DNA of 64,000 nucleotides from Clostridiaceae bacterium (GTDB taxonomy: Bacteria > Bacillota_I > Bacilli_A > Erysipelotrichales > Coprobacillaceae): assembly GCA_902363625.1 (NCBI GenBank), contig CABJAS010000002.1:1-64000 (forward strand). The letters are read 5' to 3'. The first letter of the stretch is position 1. Each line of letters starts with the position of its first letter. Position numbers and translations under genes: made by a program. Below the pieces are notes generated by a model. That model was not told the DNA's origin. It did not search any database and was given only the letters and a program-made list of their open reading frames with translations. Below, in pieces: positions 6,895 to 16,013 of this stretch.

Positions 6895-9573
6895 ATGAAA
6901 TTAAAAAACAAAAAATTATTTACACAGCAAGAGCTAGAATCAAAAAAATTACTAAAATTAGCTGCATTACCGGTAAGCTCGTTACTTGACCAATTAGAAA
7001 GCTCAATGCACGGACTTACTATTGAGACAGTAGAAGAAAGACAGGAAAGAGACGGAAAAAATATTATTGACCATCAAAAAAGAAATCCGCTTTATAAACA
7101 ACTATTTTTAGCGTTTGCAGATCCCTTTTCAGCTATTTTACTTGTCTTAGCAATTGTTTCTTTATTTACAGATGTCATCTTAGCGGATCCTTTGGATAAA
7201 GATCCCACCACAGTCATTATTATTTCCATTCTCGTATTAATTTCCGGTACACTGCGTTTTGTTCAGGAAAGCCGAAGTGGGACTGCTGCCGCAAAGCTTT
7301 CAAAAATGATTATGACAACAACCTGTATAGAACGTGAATCTATTGGAAAAAAAGAGATTTTATTAGAAGATGTCGTCGTAGGTGACATCGTGCATCTTTC
7401 TGCCGGTGATATGATTCCTGCTGATCTGCGTATTCTATCAGCAAAAGATTTATTCATCAGTCAGTCTGCTTTGAATGGTGAAAGTGAACCGGTGGAAAAA
7501 TATAGCTCTGAGCAGCATTATGATGATTTATTTTCACATCCGCAGTTAGCCTTTATGGGCAGCAATGTCATTAGTGGCAGTGCGGTCGGCATTGTTTTAG
7601 CGACAGGTTATCACACGGTTTTAGGAACAATCGCTAAAACACTGAATGAAAAACCACCAAAAAGCAGTTTTGAAAAAGGCGTTAATTCAGTGTCATGGGT
7701 ATTGATTCGATTTATGCTGGTGATGGTTCCGATTGTTTTCTTCATCAATGGCTGGACTAAAGGCGATTGGATGGAAGCTGGCTTATTCGCTATTTCTGTA
7801 GCGGTAGGATTAACTCCCGAAATGCTGCCGATGATCGTAACAACCGGATTAGCTAAAGGGGCAGTTGCGATGTCTCACAAAAAAGTGATTGTTAAAAATA
7901 TGAATGCAATCCAAAATTTAGGAGCAATGGATATTTTATGCACAGATAAAACCGGTACTCTCACTCAAGATAAAGTCGTATTAGAATATCATTTGGATAT
8001 TACCGGTAACGAAAACACAAGAGTATTGCGTCATGCTTTTCTAAACAGCTATTATCAGACCGGATTAAAAAATTTAATAGACTTAGCTATCATTCAGTTT
8101 GCACAAGAGAATATGGATGCTTCCTTCTGTAAAGAAGATTATCGTAAGATTGATGAGATTCCTTTTGATTTTGAGCGACGTCGCATGAGTGTCGTGATTG
8201 AAGATAAAAACAAAAAAACGCAGATGATTACCAAAGGAGCAGTTGAGGAAATGCTTAAAATCTGCGCTTACGTGGAATATCAAGGTGAAATCCAGCCTTT
8301 AAATGAGACACTTAAAACCGTGATTGAGCATATTGCCGAGGGATTGAATCAACAAGGATTGCGAGTAATTGCTTTAGCTCAAAAAACAAATCCAAAGCCG
8401 GTTGGAGAATTTTCAATCAAAGATGAAGAAGATATGGTATTTATGGGATATTTAGCTTTCTTAGATCCCCCAAAAGAAACGACCGCAAAAGCCATTCAAG
8501 CATTGCAGACTTATGGTGTGTTAACGAAGATATTGACGGGTGATAATGAAAAAGTAACTAAAAGTGTCTGCAGCCAAGTGGGATTAAAAGCAGATCATGT
8601 CTTGTTAGGCAGTGACATTGAAAAAATGAGTGATAGTCAGCTATCTCAGGAAGTAGAAATCACTACTGTCTTCGCTAAACTTTCACCTGCACAAAAAGCA
8701 AGAATTGTTAATATTTTAAAAAATAATGGACATGTTGTAGGGTATATGGGGGATGGCATCAATGATGCTTCCGCAATGAAGGTTTCAGATGTAGGCATTT
8801 CAGTAGATACGGCTGTTGATATTGCCAAAGAAAGTGCAGACATTATCCTTTTAGAAAAAGACTTAATGGTATTAGAAGAGGGTATTATCGAGGGAAGAAA
8901 GATTTATGCCAATATGATCAAATATATTAAAATGACTGCTTCCTCTAATTTTGGCAACGTCTTTTCAGTTTTGATTGCCTGTGCCTTTCTTCCATTTCTG
9001 CCTATGGCTTCAGTTCAGCTTTTATTATTGAATCTCATCTATAACATTACATGTATCGCTGTGCCTTGGGATCATGTTGATGAAGATTATCTGCTTGTGC
9101 CAAGACCTTGGAACGCATCTTCAATAGGGAGATTTATGGTATGGATCGGACCAGCCAGCTCTATCTTTGATATCATCACCTTTATCTTCATGTATTTTCT
9201 AATTTGTCCGATGATTTGTGGCGGTATGTTCCATCAGTTAAAGGATCCAGCTATGCAGGCTTTATTTGTTTCATTATTCCAAGCAGGGTGGTTTGTTGAA
9301 TCAATGTGGAGCCAAACCTTAATTATTCACATGATCCGTACACCAAAACTACCATTCATTCAAAGTCGAGCTTCAAAACCATTAACTCTTTTTACCCTGT
9401 CTGGGATCTTGCTCCTTACTGTTATCCCATACACCTTTATCGGGGAAAAGATCGGTCTTTCACCACTTCCTTTAATCTATTATGCTGGGTTACTGTTTAT
9501 CGTTATCGGCTACGTAATATTAACTACAATTATCAAAAAACAATATATCAAAAAATATGGTGAACTGCTGTAA
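6895..9573 (+). CDS. mgtA: magnesium-translocating P-type ATPase
   Basis: 892 residues from the ATG at 6895 with AGAGGAGG; an earlier in-frame start at 6862 would overlap the leader hairpin. It is a P3B-type ATPase that imports Mg2+ using ATP. Visible motifs are the actuator NGESEPVEK, the phosphorylation site DKTGTLTQD, the hinge [13 protein letters not shown], membrane segments M1-M4 ([15 protein letters not shown] in M4) and six C-terminal helices. The length matches MgtA/MgtB. Control by the upstream M-box strongly supports Mg2+ as the substrate. Confidence 0.95.
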   Translation: MKLKNKKLFTQQELESKKLLKLAALPVSSLLDQLESSMHGLTIETVEERQERDGKNIIDHQKRNPLYKQLFLAFADPFSAILLVLAIVSLFTDVILADPLDKDPTTVIIISILVLISGTLRFVQESRSGTAAAKLSKMIMTTTCIERESIGKKEILLEDVVVGDIVHLSAGDMIPADLRILSAKDLFISQSALNGESEPVEKYSSEQHYDDLFSHPQLAFMGSNVISGSAVGIVLATGYHTVLGTIAKTLNEKPPKSSFEKGVNSVSWVLIRFMLVMVPIVFFINGWTKGDWMEAGLFAISVAVGLTPEMLPMIVTTGLAKGAVAMSHKKVIVKNMNAIQNLGAMDILCTDKTGTLTQDKVVLEYHLDITGNENTRVLRHAFLNSYYQTGLKNLIDLAIIQFAQENMDASFCKEDYRKIDEIPFDFERRRMSVVIEDKNKKTQMITKGAVEEMLKICAYVEYQGEIQPLNETLKTVIEHIAEGLNQQGLRVIALAQKTNPKPVGEFSIKDEEDMVFMGYLAFLDPPKETTAKAIQALQTYGVLTKILTGDNEKVTKSVCSQVGLKADHVLLGSDIEKMSDSQLSQEVEITTVFAKLSPAQKARIVNILKNNGHVVGYMGDGINDASAMKVSDVGISVDTAVDIAKESADIILLEKDLMVLEEGIIEGRKIYANMIKYIKMTASSNFGNVFSVLIACAFLPFLPMASVQLLLLNLIYNITCIAVPWDHVDEDYLLVPRPWNASSIGRFMVWIGPASSIFDIITFIFMYFLICPMICGGMFHQLKDPAMQALFVSLFQAGWFVESMWSQTLIIHMIRTPKLPFIQSRASKPLTLFTLSGILLLTVIPYTFIGEKIGLSPLPLIYYAGLLFIVIGYVILTTIIKKQYIKKYGELL

Positions 9574-9576
9574 ATA

Positions 9577-9618
9577 AAAATTCCTGCTATTCTCTTTAGA
9601 ATAACAGGAATTTTATTT
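9577..9618 (+). terminator. mgtA terminator
   Basis: AAAATTCCTG/CAGGAATTTT outer stem with inner TATTCT/AGAATA, followed by a T-rich tract. Confidence 0.85.
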
Positions 9619-9673
9619 TATTCGCCCTCCTCCTGTCTTTTAGATGCATATAATAGGAGGGGTGACATTTATT

Positions 9674-9949
9674 ATGCTGTATATATTAACCGGAATCATT
9701 CTTTTCCTACTTTATTTCTATATTGAAACAAGAGTCCGCTATCAATTAGAATTTAAAATGATACGATTGATGAATCAGTCCACACAAATTTACAGCCGTG
9801 GACAATACTATGAAAAAAGAAGCTATGTGGTGATGACTATGCTGTCGGAGCTGAACTATTTGGAACATCTTTTTATCAATGAATATAAGCTCAATATGAT
9901 TTATCGTAAATTATTACTGCTTTATCCTACTCAGCCATACATTCTATAG
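9674..9949 (+). CDS. small membrane protein, unknown function
   Basis: 91 residues from the ATG at 9674, with GGAGGGG somewhat far upstream (about 12 bp); an alternative ATG at 9644 has no ribosome site. One N-terminal membrane helix (about 2-17) is followed by a charged cytoplasmic part with several Tyr. No recognised domain. It follows mgtA but is separated by a terminator, so a functional link is uncertain. Confidence 0.55.
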   Translation: MLYILTGIILFLLYFYIETRVRYQLEFKMIRLMNQSTQIYSRGQYYEKRSYVVMTMLSELNYLEHLFINEYKLNMIYRKLLLLYPTQPYIL

Positions 9950-9950
9950 A

Positions 9951-10745
9951 TTATCTATAGAATACATACCCGGCAAATAAAGCTGAAAAATAGATGAGCA
10001 AGGTCACAAACAGGCATTCTTTCTTATTTTTATGATAACGATACAGTGTCAGCATGCCTAATCCGGTACTGCAGCTTAATCCGGTGAACAAAGCACCGAA
10101 ACTAATAAGTCCATTTAAATAGACCTGAGCTAAGATCATTGAGCCGGCGCAATTTGGAATTAATCCAATGAATCCGGCAATGATCGGTTGTAAAAGAAGA
10201 TGCGTATTTAAAAAACCGGTAATTTGGTCTTCACCGATAAACGCAATAATTAAAGAAATAACAACCTGACTGATAAAAACAAATAATGTAATTCTTAATG
10301 TATGTTCAAAAGCATGTCGCCAATGGTGATGGCAATGCTCTTCCTCTGCTTCTTCTTTTATCACCGGAGTTGGAAAATGAACTAGGAAATTCACAAAGAT
10401 ACCTAATAGAATACCAAAAACCAGTTTCAAAAATAATAACCATAAAACATCCTTACTGAAATGAGAGCCTGTTAATAAAATAATCACCGCTTCATCACTG
10501 GAAGAAACAAAGATAGCAATCAATGTGCCTAAACTGATCAATCCGGTACTAAATAATTTCGATGCCATGATACTGGTGCCACACTCCGGTAAAATCCCAA
10601 TCAGTCCGCCAACGATGGGCCCTGCTTTTTTAAAGCGATGGTGCAGCCAGTCTTTATCCTCAATATATTCTAAAATTAAATAGATAATAAAGATCACCGG
10701 AACGATCATGAGTGTATCTTTGATTATATCTAACATAAGTTCCAT
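9951..10745 (-). CDS. ArsP_2-type putative heavy-metal/manganese exporter
   Basis: 264 residues from the ATG at 10745, chosen for its GGAGGTG; an upstream in-frame ATG at 10766 is weaker. The protein has two repeated halves of membrane helices, each with a Gly-Ile/Leu-(I/L)-P-x-C motif (GILPECGTSIMA and GLIPNCAGSMILA), the hallmark of the putative 10-TM metal exporter family. A His-rich loop (EEEHCHHHWRH) between the halves could bind metal. The cargo is not known. An inverted repeat just upstream may be a metal-regulator operator. Confidence 0.75.
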   Translation of the reverse strand: MELMLDIIKDTLMIVPVIFIIYLILEYIEDKDWLHHRFKKAGPIVGGLIGILPECGTSIMASKLFSTGLISLGTLIAIFVSSSDEAVIILLTGSHFSKDVLWLLFLKLVFGILLGIFVNFLVHFPTPVIKEEAEEEHCHHHWRHAFEHTLRITLFVFISQVVISLIIAFIGEDQITGFLNTHLLLQPIIAGFIGLIPNCAGSMILAQVYLNGLISFGALFTGLSCSTGLGMLTLYRYHKNKKECLFVTLLIYFSALFAGYVFYR

Positions 10746-10764
10746 GCTTACACCTCCTACTCCC

Positions 10765-10779
10765 ATTATTTACAATAAT
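10765..10779. promoter_or_regulatory. inverted repeat upstream of the metal exporter
   Basis: ATTATT-TAC-AATAAT is a perfect inverted repeat about 20 bp upstream of the chosen start codon. This AT-rich layout is compatible with a metalloregulator operator, but no regulator gene adjoins it. Confidence 0.4.
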
Positions 10780-10862
10780 AGTCCTATTCATTCAAAAATT
10801 CAAATATAGCGTATCAAAATCTGTTTTTCAAATTATAAAAATACAGATTCTATTTTAGATTC

Positions 10863-10893
10863 CCCACTATACTATACCTTATAGATAGGAGGA
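10863..10893 (+). repeat. promoter/5'-UTR repeat, copy 1 (chbG-1)
   Basis: This 31-bp sequence, beginning CCCACTATACTATA and ending ATAGATAGGAGGA, includes a probable -10 element and the ribosome site. It recurs at 11753-11783 with a single mismatch. Confidence 0.85.
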
Positions 10894-10900
10894 TTTAATC

Positions 10901-11668
10901 ATGACAAGACTTATTGTTAATGGAGATGACTTCGGTATGTGCGAAGGGGTCACCTTAGGAATTTTAAAAGCACATAGAGACGGGATTTTAAGATCGACCA
11001 CGATGATGACAGGAATGCCTTTTGCTGCTCAGGCGGCGCAAATGGCAAAGGACTATCCAAATCTAGGTGTCGGACTGCATTTTAATCTGACTGCCGGCAG
11101 ACCGGTTTGCGATCCTAAAGAGATTCCCAGCTTGGTAGAAGCAGACGGGAGCTTCCATTCCAACAGCTGGCATGAAAAAAATAAAAAGAATGCACAGGAT
11201 AGGGTTAACTATGAAGAAGTTTATAAGGAATACAGTGCTCAATTACAGCGTTTTATCGAATTGACAGGACATATGCCCGATCATTTTGATTCTCACCATG
11301 GATCAAGTGATTATCCGCTCCTGCATGCTCAGCTGCAAAAACTTATTGATCAATATGATGTTCCTACCCGCTGTTCATTTGATTATATCGACTGCAATTA
11401 TGAAAGACCGGCATATTTTAGTACCTTTTATGATAAACTAACGACTGTTGAATATTTCACTGAAGATCAGGATCATCTTTTAGAAAAGGATTTAGTGGAA
11501 ACCATGTGTCACCCGGCTTTTGTTGATGACTTCCTTTACACCACTTCCTCTTATAATGTTCAGCGTACAAAGGAATTATCTGTTTTATGTGATCCACGTG
11601 TATTAGAATGGATTAAGATCAATCATGTCGAATTAATAAACTTTCAGGATTTAAAGAAAATAAAGTAA
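10901..11668 (+). CDS. ChbG/YdjC carbohydrate deacetylase, copy 1
   Basis: 255 residues. ChbG-type enzymes are metal-dependent hydrolases that remove acetyl groups from chitooligosaccharides or related N-acetylated sugars. Visible are the catalytic/metal Asp pair in VNGDDFGM, His in GVGLHFNLTAG, DHFDSHHG, and the C-terminal CHPAFVDD. It is the first of three tandem paralogues. It has its own promoter repeat and terminator, so it is transcribed separately from copies 2 and 3. The actual sugar is not known. Confidence 0.9.
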   Translation: MTRLIVNGDDFGMCEGVTLGILKAHRDGILRSTTMMTGMPFAAQAAQMAKDYPNLGVGLHFNLTAGRPVCDPKEIPSLVEADGSFHSNSWHEKNKKNAQDRVNYEEVYKEYSAQLQRFIELTGHMPDHFDSHHGSSDYPLLHAQLQKLIDQYDVPTRCSFDYIDCNYERPAYFSTFYDKLTTVEYFTEDQDHLLEKDLVETMCHPAFVDDFLYTTSSYNVQRTKELSVLCDPRVLEWIKINHVELINFQDLKKIK

Positions 11669-11695
11669 AAAGCTTCTGCCTTCAGAAGTTTTTTT
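11667..11695 (+). terminator. terminator after chbG copy 1
   Basis: CTTCTG-CCTT-CAGAAG stem followed by seven T. Confidence 0.85.
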
Positions 11696-11752
11696 GCTCT
11701 GATTAAAAAGATAATTTTCAGAATATTAAAAAGCATTTATTATTTAACTATT

Positions 11753-11783
11753 CCCACTATACTATAACTTATAGATAGGAGGA
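11753..11783 (+). repeat. promoter/5'-UTR repeat, copy 2 (chbG-2)
   Basis: Second copy of the 31-bp promoter and ribosome-site sequence at 10863-10893. It shows that the duplication unit included the promoter. Confidence 0.85.
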
Positions 11784-11792
11784 CATAAATTA

Positions 11793-12566
11793 ATGACAAG
11801 ACTTATTGTTAACGGGGACGACTTTGGTATGTGTGAAGGCGTTACTTTGGGGATTTTAAAAGCACATAAAGAAGGTATATTACGTTCTACAACCATGATG
11901 GTAGGAATGCCTTTTGCTGCTCAGGCAGCTCAAATGGCAAAGGATTATCCGAATTTAGGAGTAGGTATTCATTTTACTCTAACGGCAGGAAAACCGGTAA
12001 GTGATCCTAAAGATGTACCTAGTTTAGTAGAGGCAGACGGAACTTTCCATTCACAGGATTGGCATATTAAAAACAAACAAAAACCAATCGAAGAAGATGA
12101 ATTAAACTATGAAGAAGTCTACAAAGAATATTGTGCTCAGTTAAAACGTTTTGAAGAATTAAACGGGCGTTTACCGGATCATTTTGATTCACATCATGGA
12201 ACCAGTTCTTATCCACGCATTTACGAACAAACAAAAAAACTGATTGAAAAATATGATGTACCTGTTCGCTGTTCATTTGATTATGTTGGCGGAAACTACG
12301 AAAGACCGGAATTTTTAAATTATTTCTATGATGATCAGCTTTCTTTAGAATATTTTACTGAAGATTACGATCATATCCTAGAAAAAGATCTTTGTGAAAT
12401 CATGTGCCATCCGGCATTTGTCGATGAATATTTATATACCCATTCTTCTTATAATATTCAGCGTACAAAAGAATTAGCGATTCTAACCGATAAACGTGTA
12501 TTAGATTGGGTAAAAGATAATCATATTGAATTAATTAATTTCCAAGATTTAAAAAAGATAAAATAA
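11793..12566 (+). CDS. ChbG/YdjC carbohydrate deacetylase, copy 2
   Basis: 257 residues, very similar to copy 1 over its whole length, with the same catalytic set: VNGDDFGM, GVGIHFTLTAG, DHFDSHHG and CHPAFVDE. The start is far better conserved with copy 1 than chance would allow, and the promoter region is also duplicated. It is co-transcribed with copy 3, which begins 12 bp after its stop. Confidence 0.9.
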   Translation: MTRLIVNGDDFGMCEGVTLGILKAHKEGILRSTTMMVGMPFAAQAAQMAKDYPNLGVGIHFTLTAGKPVSDPKDVPSLVEADGTFHSQDWHIKNKQKPIEEDELNYEEVYKEYCAQLKRFEELNGRLPDHFDSHHGTSSYPRIYEQTKKLIEKYDVPVRCSFDYVGGNYERPEFLNYFYDDQLSLEYFTEDYDHILEKDLCEIMCHPAFVDEYLYTHSSYNIQRTKELAILTDKRVLDWVKDNHIELINFQDLKKIK

Positions 12567-12578
12567 AGGGGACAAAGA

Positions 12579-13349
12579 ATGACTAGATTAATTATTAATG
12601 CGGATGACTTTGGAATGAGTGAAGGCGTCACTTTAGGGATTCTGAAAGCACATCGTGACGGTGTATTACGTTCAACAACGCTAATGGTAGGAATGCCTTT
12701 TGCTGCTCAGGCAGCTCAAATGGCAAAGGAATATCCTGATTTACACATTGGCATTCATTTTACCTTAACTGCCGGTAAACCGGTTTTAGATCCTAAAGAG
12801 ATTCCTAGTTTAGTGGATCAGGATGGTTATTTCCATTCACAGGACTGGCATTTAAAAAACAAAGAAAAACCAGCCGATCAAGATGAACTCAACTATGATG
12901 AGGTTTATCATGAACTAGAAGCTCAGTTTAATCGTTTTATTGAATTGAATGGACGCTTGCCTGATCATATCGATTCTCATCACTTCTCATCATCATATCC
13001 ACGTGTTCATGAACAAGCCAAAAAATTTGCTTTCCAATATGATTTGCCTGTTCGCTATACACATGATTATATTGAAAGCAATTATGAAAAGGTAGAATTT
13101 TCTAATCGTTTCTATGCGAAAAATGTATCAATCGAATATTTCACAAACGACTTTGATCAAATGCTTAAAAAAGATGCTTTTGAAATTATGTCTCATCCGG
13201 CTTTTGTCGATCAGTATGTAATGACACACTCATCTTACAATGTTCAAAGATGTAAGGAATTAGATGTTTTATGTGATCCTCGCTTAAAAGAATGGATCAA
13301 AGAAAACAATGTTGAAATGATTACTTTCGGAGATTTAAAGAAATTATAA
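12579..13349 (+). CDS. ChbG/YdjC carbohydrate deacetylase, copy 3
   Basis: 256 residues, somewhat more diverged. Asp-Asp is kept (INADDFGM), as are GIHFTLTAG and SHPAFVDQ, but DHFDSHHG is changed to DHIDSHHFS, which keeps the metal His. It sits 12 bp behind copy 2 with its own GGGGA site. Divergence from copies 1-2 suggests a different or narrower substrate, which is inference. Confidence 0.9.
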   Translation: MTRLIINADDFGMSEGVTLGILKAHRDGVLRSTTLMVGMPFAAQAAQMAKEYPDLHIGIHFTLTAGKPVLDPKEIPSLVDQDGYFHSQDWHLKNKEKPADQDELNYDEVYHELEAQFNRFIELNGRLPDHIDSHHFSSSYPRVHEQAKKFAFQYDLPVRYTHDYIESNYEKVEFSNRFYAKNVSIEYFTNDFDQMLKKDAFEIMSHPAFVDQYVMTHSSYNVQRCKELDVLCDPRLKEWIKENNVEMITFGDLKKL

Positions 13350-13376
13350 AGATGTGCTGCGTGCACATCTTTTTAT
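13348..13376 (+). terminator. terminator of the chbG-2/chbG-3 operon
   Basis: AAAGATGTGC/GCACATCTTT stem with loop TGCGT and a T tract. A second hairpin, ACGGA/TCCGT with a T run, follows at about 13390-13414. Confidence 0.85.
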
Positions 13377-13478
13377 TAGAATGGGTATAACGGACTTGTC
13401 AGTTCCGTTTTTTTAATAAGTAAGAGAAGGAGGAGCAAATTTAATATCTGCTCCGATTTCATATTTTTATATTTCATG

Positions 13479-13970
13479 CTAGTCAATTTTTATCGTAAAT
13501 GCTGATTTAGAATCAATAATAGATGGATAATAAGCTAACTTTAATCCTGTATCTCCCACCGGTTCTTCAAACACTAAATCCCCTTCAATAGTTCCTCCGG
13601 CTAATAAATCCCCGCTGTTTAATGTTTTGATATTATCCAGTGCTGTAATTTTATAACCATCTTCTTGACCGTTGGAATTCTGCATTTTCCAGTCTAAGGC
13701 ATTATAAGAGATTTTATCATCCGTTTTATTTTCAATCTTGATATGGACAATGACGTATTCCATTCCCTCTGCTGCTTCAAAATACTGTTGTCCTTTTGTT
13801 TTTTCAACGCCTGTTACAGTGTATTCTACTTTTTTATAAGTAGCTACCTCCGATTGAGCAAATTCTGTTTTTTCCGGTGTTTTATCTTTCTCATCGCCAG
13901 AGCTTGAACATCCGCCCATCAATACTGCACATGCTGCCAAAGCAGTGAATGCCTTCAATAATTTTTTCAT
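13479..13970 (-). CDS. DUF4352 lipoprotein
   Basis: 163 residues from the ATG at 13970 (GGAGGG upstream; the earlier ATG at 13985 has no site). It has a lipoprotein signal peptide with lipid-attachment C21 in LMGGCSSS, a charged linker, and a DUF4352-type immunoglobulin-like beta domain with the usual EYVIVHIKIENKT strand. The protein should be anchored outside the membrane; its function is unknown. It is divergent from an XRE regulator, with a perfect palindrome between them. Confidence 0.82.
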   Translation of the reverse strand: MKKLLKAFTALAACAVLMGGCSSSGDEKDKTPEKTEFAQSEVATYKKVEYTVTGVEKTKGQQYFEAAEGMEYVIVHIKIENKTDDKISYNALDWKMQNSNGQEDGYKITALDNIKTLNSGDLLAGGTIEGDLVFEEPVGDTGLKLAYYPSIIDSKSAFTIKID

Positions 13971-13987
13971 GTTTTCCCTCCACATTT

Positions 13988-14007
13988 AGAATAATTTAAA
14001 TTATTCT
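13988..14007. promoter_or_regulatory. perfect 20-bp palindrome between lipoprotein and XRE genes
   Basis: AGAATAATTTAAATTATTCT is a perfect palindrome 17 bp upstream of the lipoprotein start. An extra half site ATTATTCT follows at about 14014-14021. It is a candidate operator for the divergent XRE protein. Confidence 0.65.
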
Positions 14008-14122
14008 GTCTAAGATTATTCTAACAAATAAAATAATCATTTACAATGATATTTTATCATTTTTGATATATGGTCAAATTATAGAAATATGAGAAAATAA
14101 GTTCGAAAGGAGTGTGTAAGCT

Positions 14123-14398
14123 ATGGAATTCGAGTTCCTTAATGAAGATAAACTTTATGATATTATCGGTAAAAATATAAAATACTATCGAAATTTATAC
14201 AGCATATCAAAACAAAAGATGACGCAAGAGACATTAGCAGAAAAAATTAATGTTTCCACAGCTTTGATCGGTAATCTAGAAAGCAGCCGAATTCACCAAG
14301 GTATCAGTATCTTAACCCTTTGGAAGATCAGCCAAGTCTTAGAAACTCCTATTGAAAAGTTTTTTCAAATACCCGTTATTGACCAAAATAAAGAATAA
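14123..14398 (+). CDS. XRE-family HTH regulator
   Basis: 91 residues. An HTH_3 domain covers about 12-80, with the recognition region VSTALIGNLESSR. There is no ligand domain, so it resembles small repressors. AAAGGAG precedes the start. It is divergent from the DUF4352 lipoprotein, and a palindrome in the shared region suggests it controls that gene, itself, or both. Confidence 0.85.
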   Translation: MEFEFLNEDKLYDIIGKNIKYYRNLYSISKQKMTQETLAEKINVSTALIGNLESSRIHQGISILTLWKISQVLETPIEKFFQIPVIDQNKE

Positions 14399-14452
14399 TC
14401 TTTAATTCTATTATAAATAATCATGAACTATTGTGGTCTGCCCACAGCAGAC

Positions 14453-14486
14453 AAAAACCAGCGAATTATAATTCTGCTGGTTTTTT
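14453..14486. terminator. bidirectional terminator between XRE and kinase genes
   Basis: AAAAACCAGC/GCTGGTTTTT with an internal GAATT/ATTC helix and T runs on both strands. It separates convergent genes. Confidence 0.88.
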
Positions 14487-15525
14487 ATGTAAGGGAAAAA
14501 GCAGCCATCAGGATCACAAACAACCAGAAGATAGCCGTTAAAACCAAACCGATAGCTTTTATAAACTTGTTTTTACACTGACTAAATAAAGCGGTTTTCT
14601 TTAACCACATAAAATCAAAGAACAATAACGGAAGGAAAAGAAACCAAATCGAAAAACTCACTTTTGAGGCTAGCTGTTCATTGCTCGTTCCATTGACGAC
14701 TGTTATATGCATCGCTAAAAAAAGACTTGTTGCATAATAAATGATCGCTGTGATCATATGAGATATTTTTTTTTGACGAAATCCCGGTATGCCATATTTT
14801 TTATGATCATCAGACTCCTCGTCAGGATAATAATGATGCAGGGCTTGTTTTAGCTGCTGGACATTTTGATATCTTTTTTGAGGATCTATAGCGGTTGCCT
14901 TTAAAATAATCTTGCTTTCCTCTCCTTGGTATTGCTCATCTTGAGGAAGCTGCTTCGTAAATAAAACATTTAATAAGACACCTAATGCATAAATGTCACT
15001 GCGGGAATCGCTTTGCGAAAACCCAAACTGCTCAGGTGCGGCATATCCGACACTTCCCATTACTTGAGTATCTTTATTTTTCATATAATCATAGACTCGT
15101 GAAATGTCAAAATCAAAAAGAATCGCATGTCCTCGATAGTAAAAGATATTTTCCGGCTTAATATCCCGATGGATGATCGGCGGATAAAGCTGGTGAAGAA
15201 AGCCCAATGTCTCACATAAATCATCCATGATGCCAATGATCTGTTCCTTACTTAACTCCTCATTAATTAAAATATTATCTAATGTTAGTCCATTAATAAA
15301 TTCCTCAATCACAATCAGTTTATCCTCTTTAACCCAAAGCTCCATTATCCGCACAAATCCGGGATTAGGATGTTCCTTTAAACGCTGATAGGTGTCTAGA
15401 TCATACTGACTTAATTCTCTTTTGATATAATAACAATGATCGATCTCATGATAAACAAGTTCGATACGCTTGCTTTCTGTTGCTTTAATCGTTTGAATCG
15501 TTCTATAAACGGTTAATTTATCCAT
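14485..15525 (-). CDS. membrane Ser/Thr protein kinase-like protein
   Basis: 346 residues from the ATG at 15525 (AGGGAG upstream; the open frame extends 168 bp further without a site). A Hanks-type kinase domain spans about 5-265: probable Lys35, HRDIKPEN (119-126), DFD (138-140) where DFG is usual, and APEQFG. A glycine-rich loop is not evident. Two to four membrane helices close the protein, and there are no PASTA repeats. It is divergent from an HTH protein, with about 60 bp between them. Catalytic Asp residues remain, so activity is possible, but the altered DFG and missing Gly loop leave doubt. Confidence 0.8.
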   Translation of the reverse strand: MDKLTVYRTIQTIKATESKRIELVYHEIDHCYYIKRELSQYDLDTYQRLKEHPNPGFVRIMELWVKEDKLIVIEEFINGLTLDNILINEELSKEQIIGIMDDLCETLGFLHQLYPPIIHRDIKPENIFYYRGHAILFDFDISRVYDYMKNKDTQVMGSVGYAAPEQFGFSQSDSRSDIYALGVLLNVLFTKQLPQDEQYQGEESKIILKATAIDPQKRYQNVQQLKQALHHYYPDEESDDHKKYGIPGFRQKKISHMITAIIYYATSLFLAMHITVVNGTSNEQLASKVSFSIWFLFLPLLFFDFMWLKKTALFSQCKNKFIKAIGLVLTAIFWLFVILMAAFSLT

Positions 15526-15586
15526 CCTACTATTCTCCCTTGTTAACCTACTGTAATTATTATAAAATAAATTGGGTGAGAAAAAA

Positions 15587-16000
15587 ATGAAATCAACGAC
15601 AGATTTATTAAATATTATAAAAAACAGTAAGGATGAAGCCTTAAAACAGACTATTGACACAATTAAAGAAATGTCATTTAGTGAGTATTTCAATTATTTG
15701 TGCAGAATAAAAGAAGTAAGCAGAAGTGATATCATCAAGCAAACGAATTTATCACGAACTTATGCTTATCAGATTTTTGACGGAAGCAAAAAAGCCGGAC
15801 GTGATAAAATTATTCAGATTGCTTTAGCTTTGAAGAGCAGCTTAAAGGAAACGGAACGCCTGCTTAAACTATCCGGACATAGTCCCTTGTATTCAAAGAT
15901 CAGAAGAGACGCTGTTTTGATCTTTGCGATCGAACATCAGTTAACTGCCATTGCAGCTAATGAATTATTAGATGATTTTCAGTTTGAATGTTTAGAGTAA
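15587..16000 (+). CDS. HTH protein divergent from the kinase
   Basis: 137 residues from the ATG at 15587 with GGGTGAG upstream. A lambda-repressor-like HTH lies at about 50-105 (SDIIKQTNLSRTYAYQIFDG). An N-terminal helical part and an acidic C-terminus flank it. It begins the operon with rmuC (13-bp gap). The divergent kinase is a likely functional partner, with the HTH protein perhaps being the kinase substrate; this is inferred from arrangement only. Confidence 0.75.
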   Translation: MKSTTDLLNIIKNSKDEALKQTIDTIKEMSFSEYFNYLCRIKEVSRSDIIKQTNLSRTYAYQIFDGSKKAGRDKIIQIALALKSSLKETERLLKLSGHSPLYSKIRRDAVLIFAIEHQLTAIAANELLDDFQFECLE

Positions 16001-16013
16001 TGAAAGGGGCTAT

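Noticed and set aside
13380..13470. small gene between chbG-3 and the DUF4352 gene
   Set aside because: Only a second terminator-like hairpin and a weak inverted repeat are present; no ORF with a ribosome site.
15526..15693. N-terminal extension of the kinase
   Set aside because: It would overlap the divergent HTH gene and has no ribosome site; the ATG at 15525 does.
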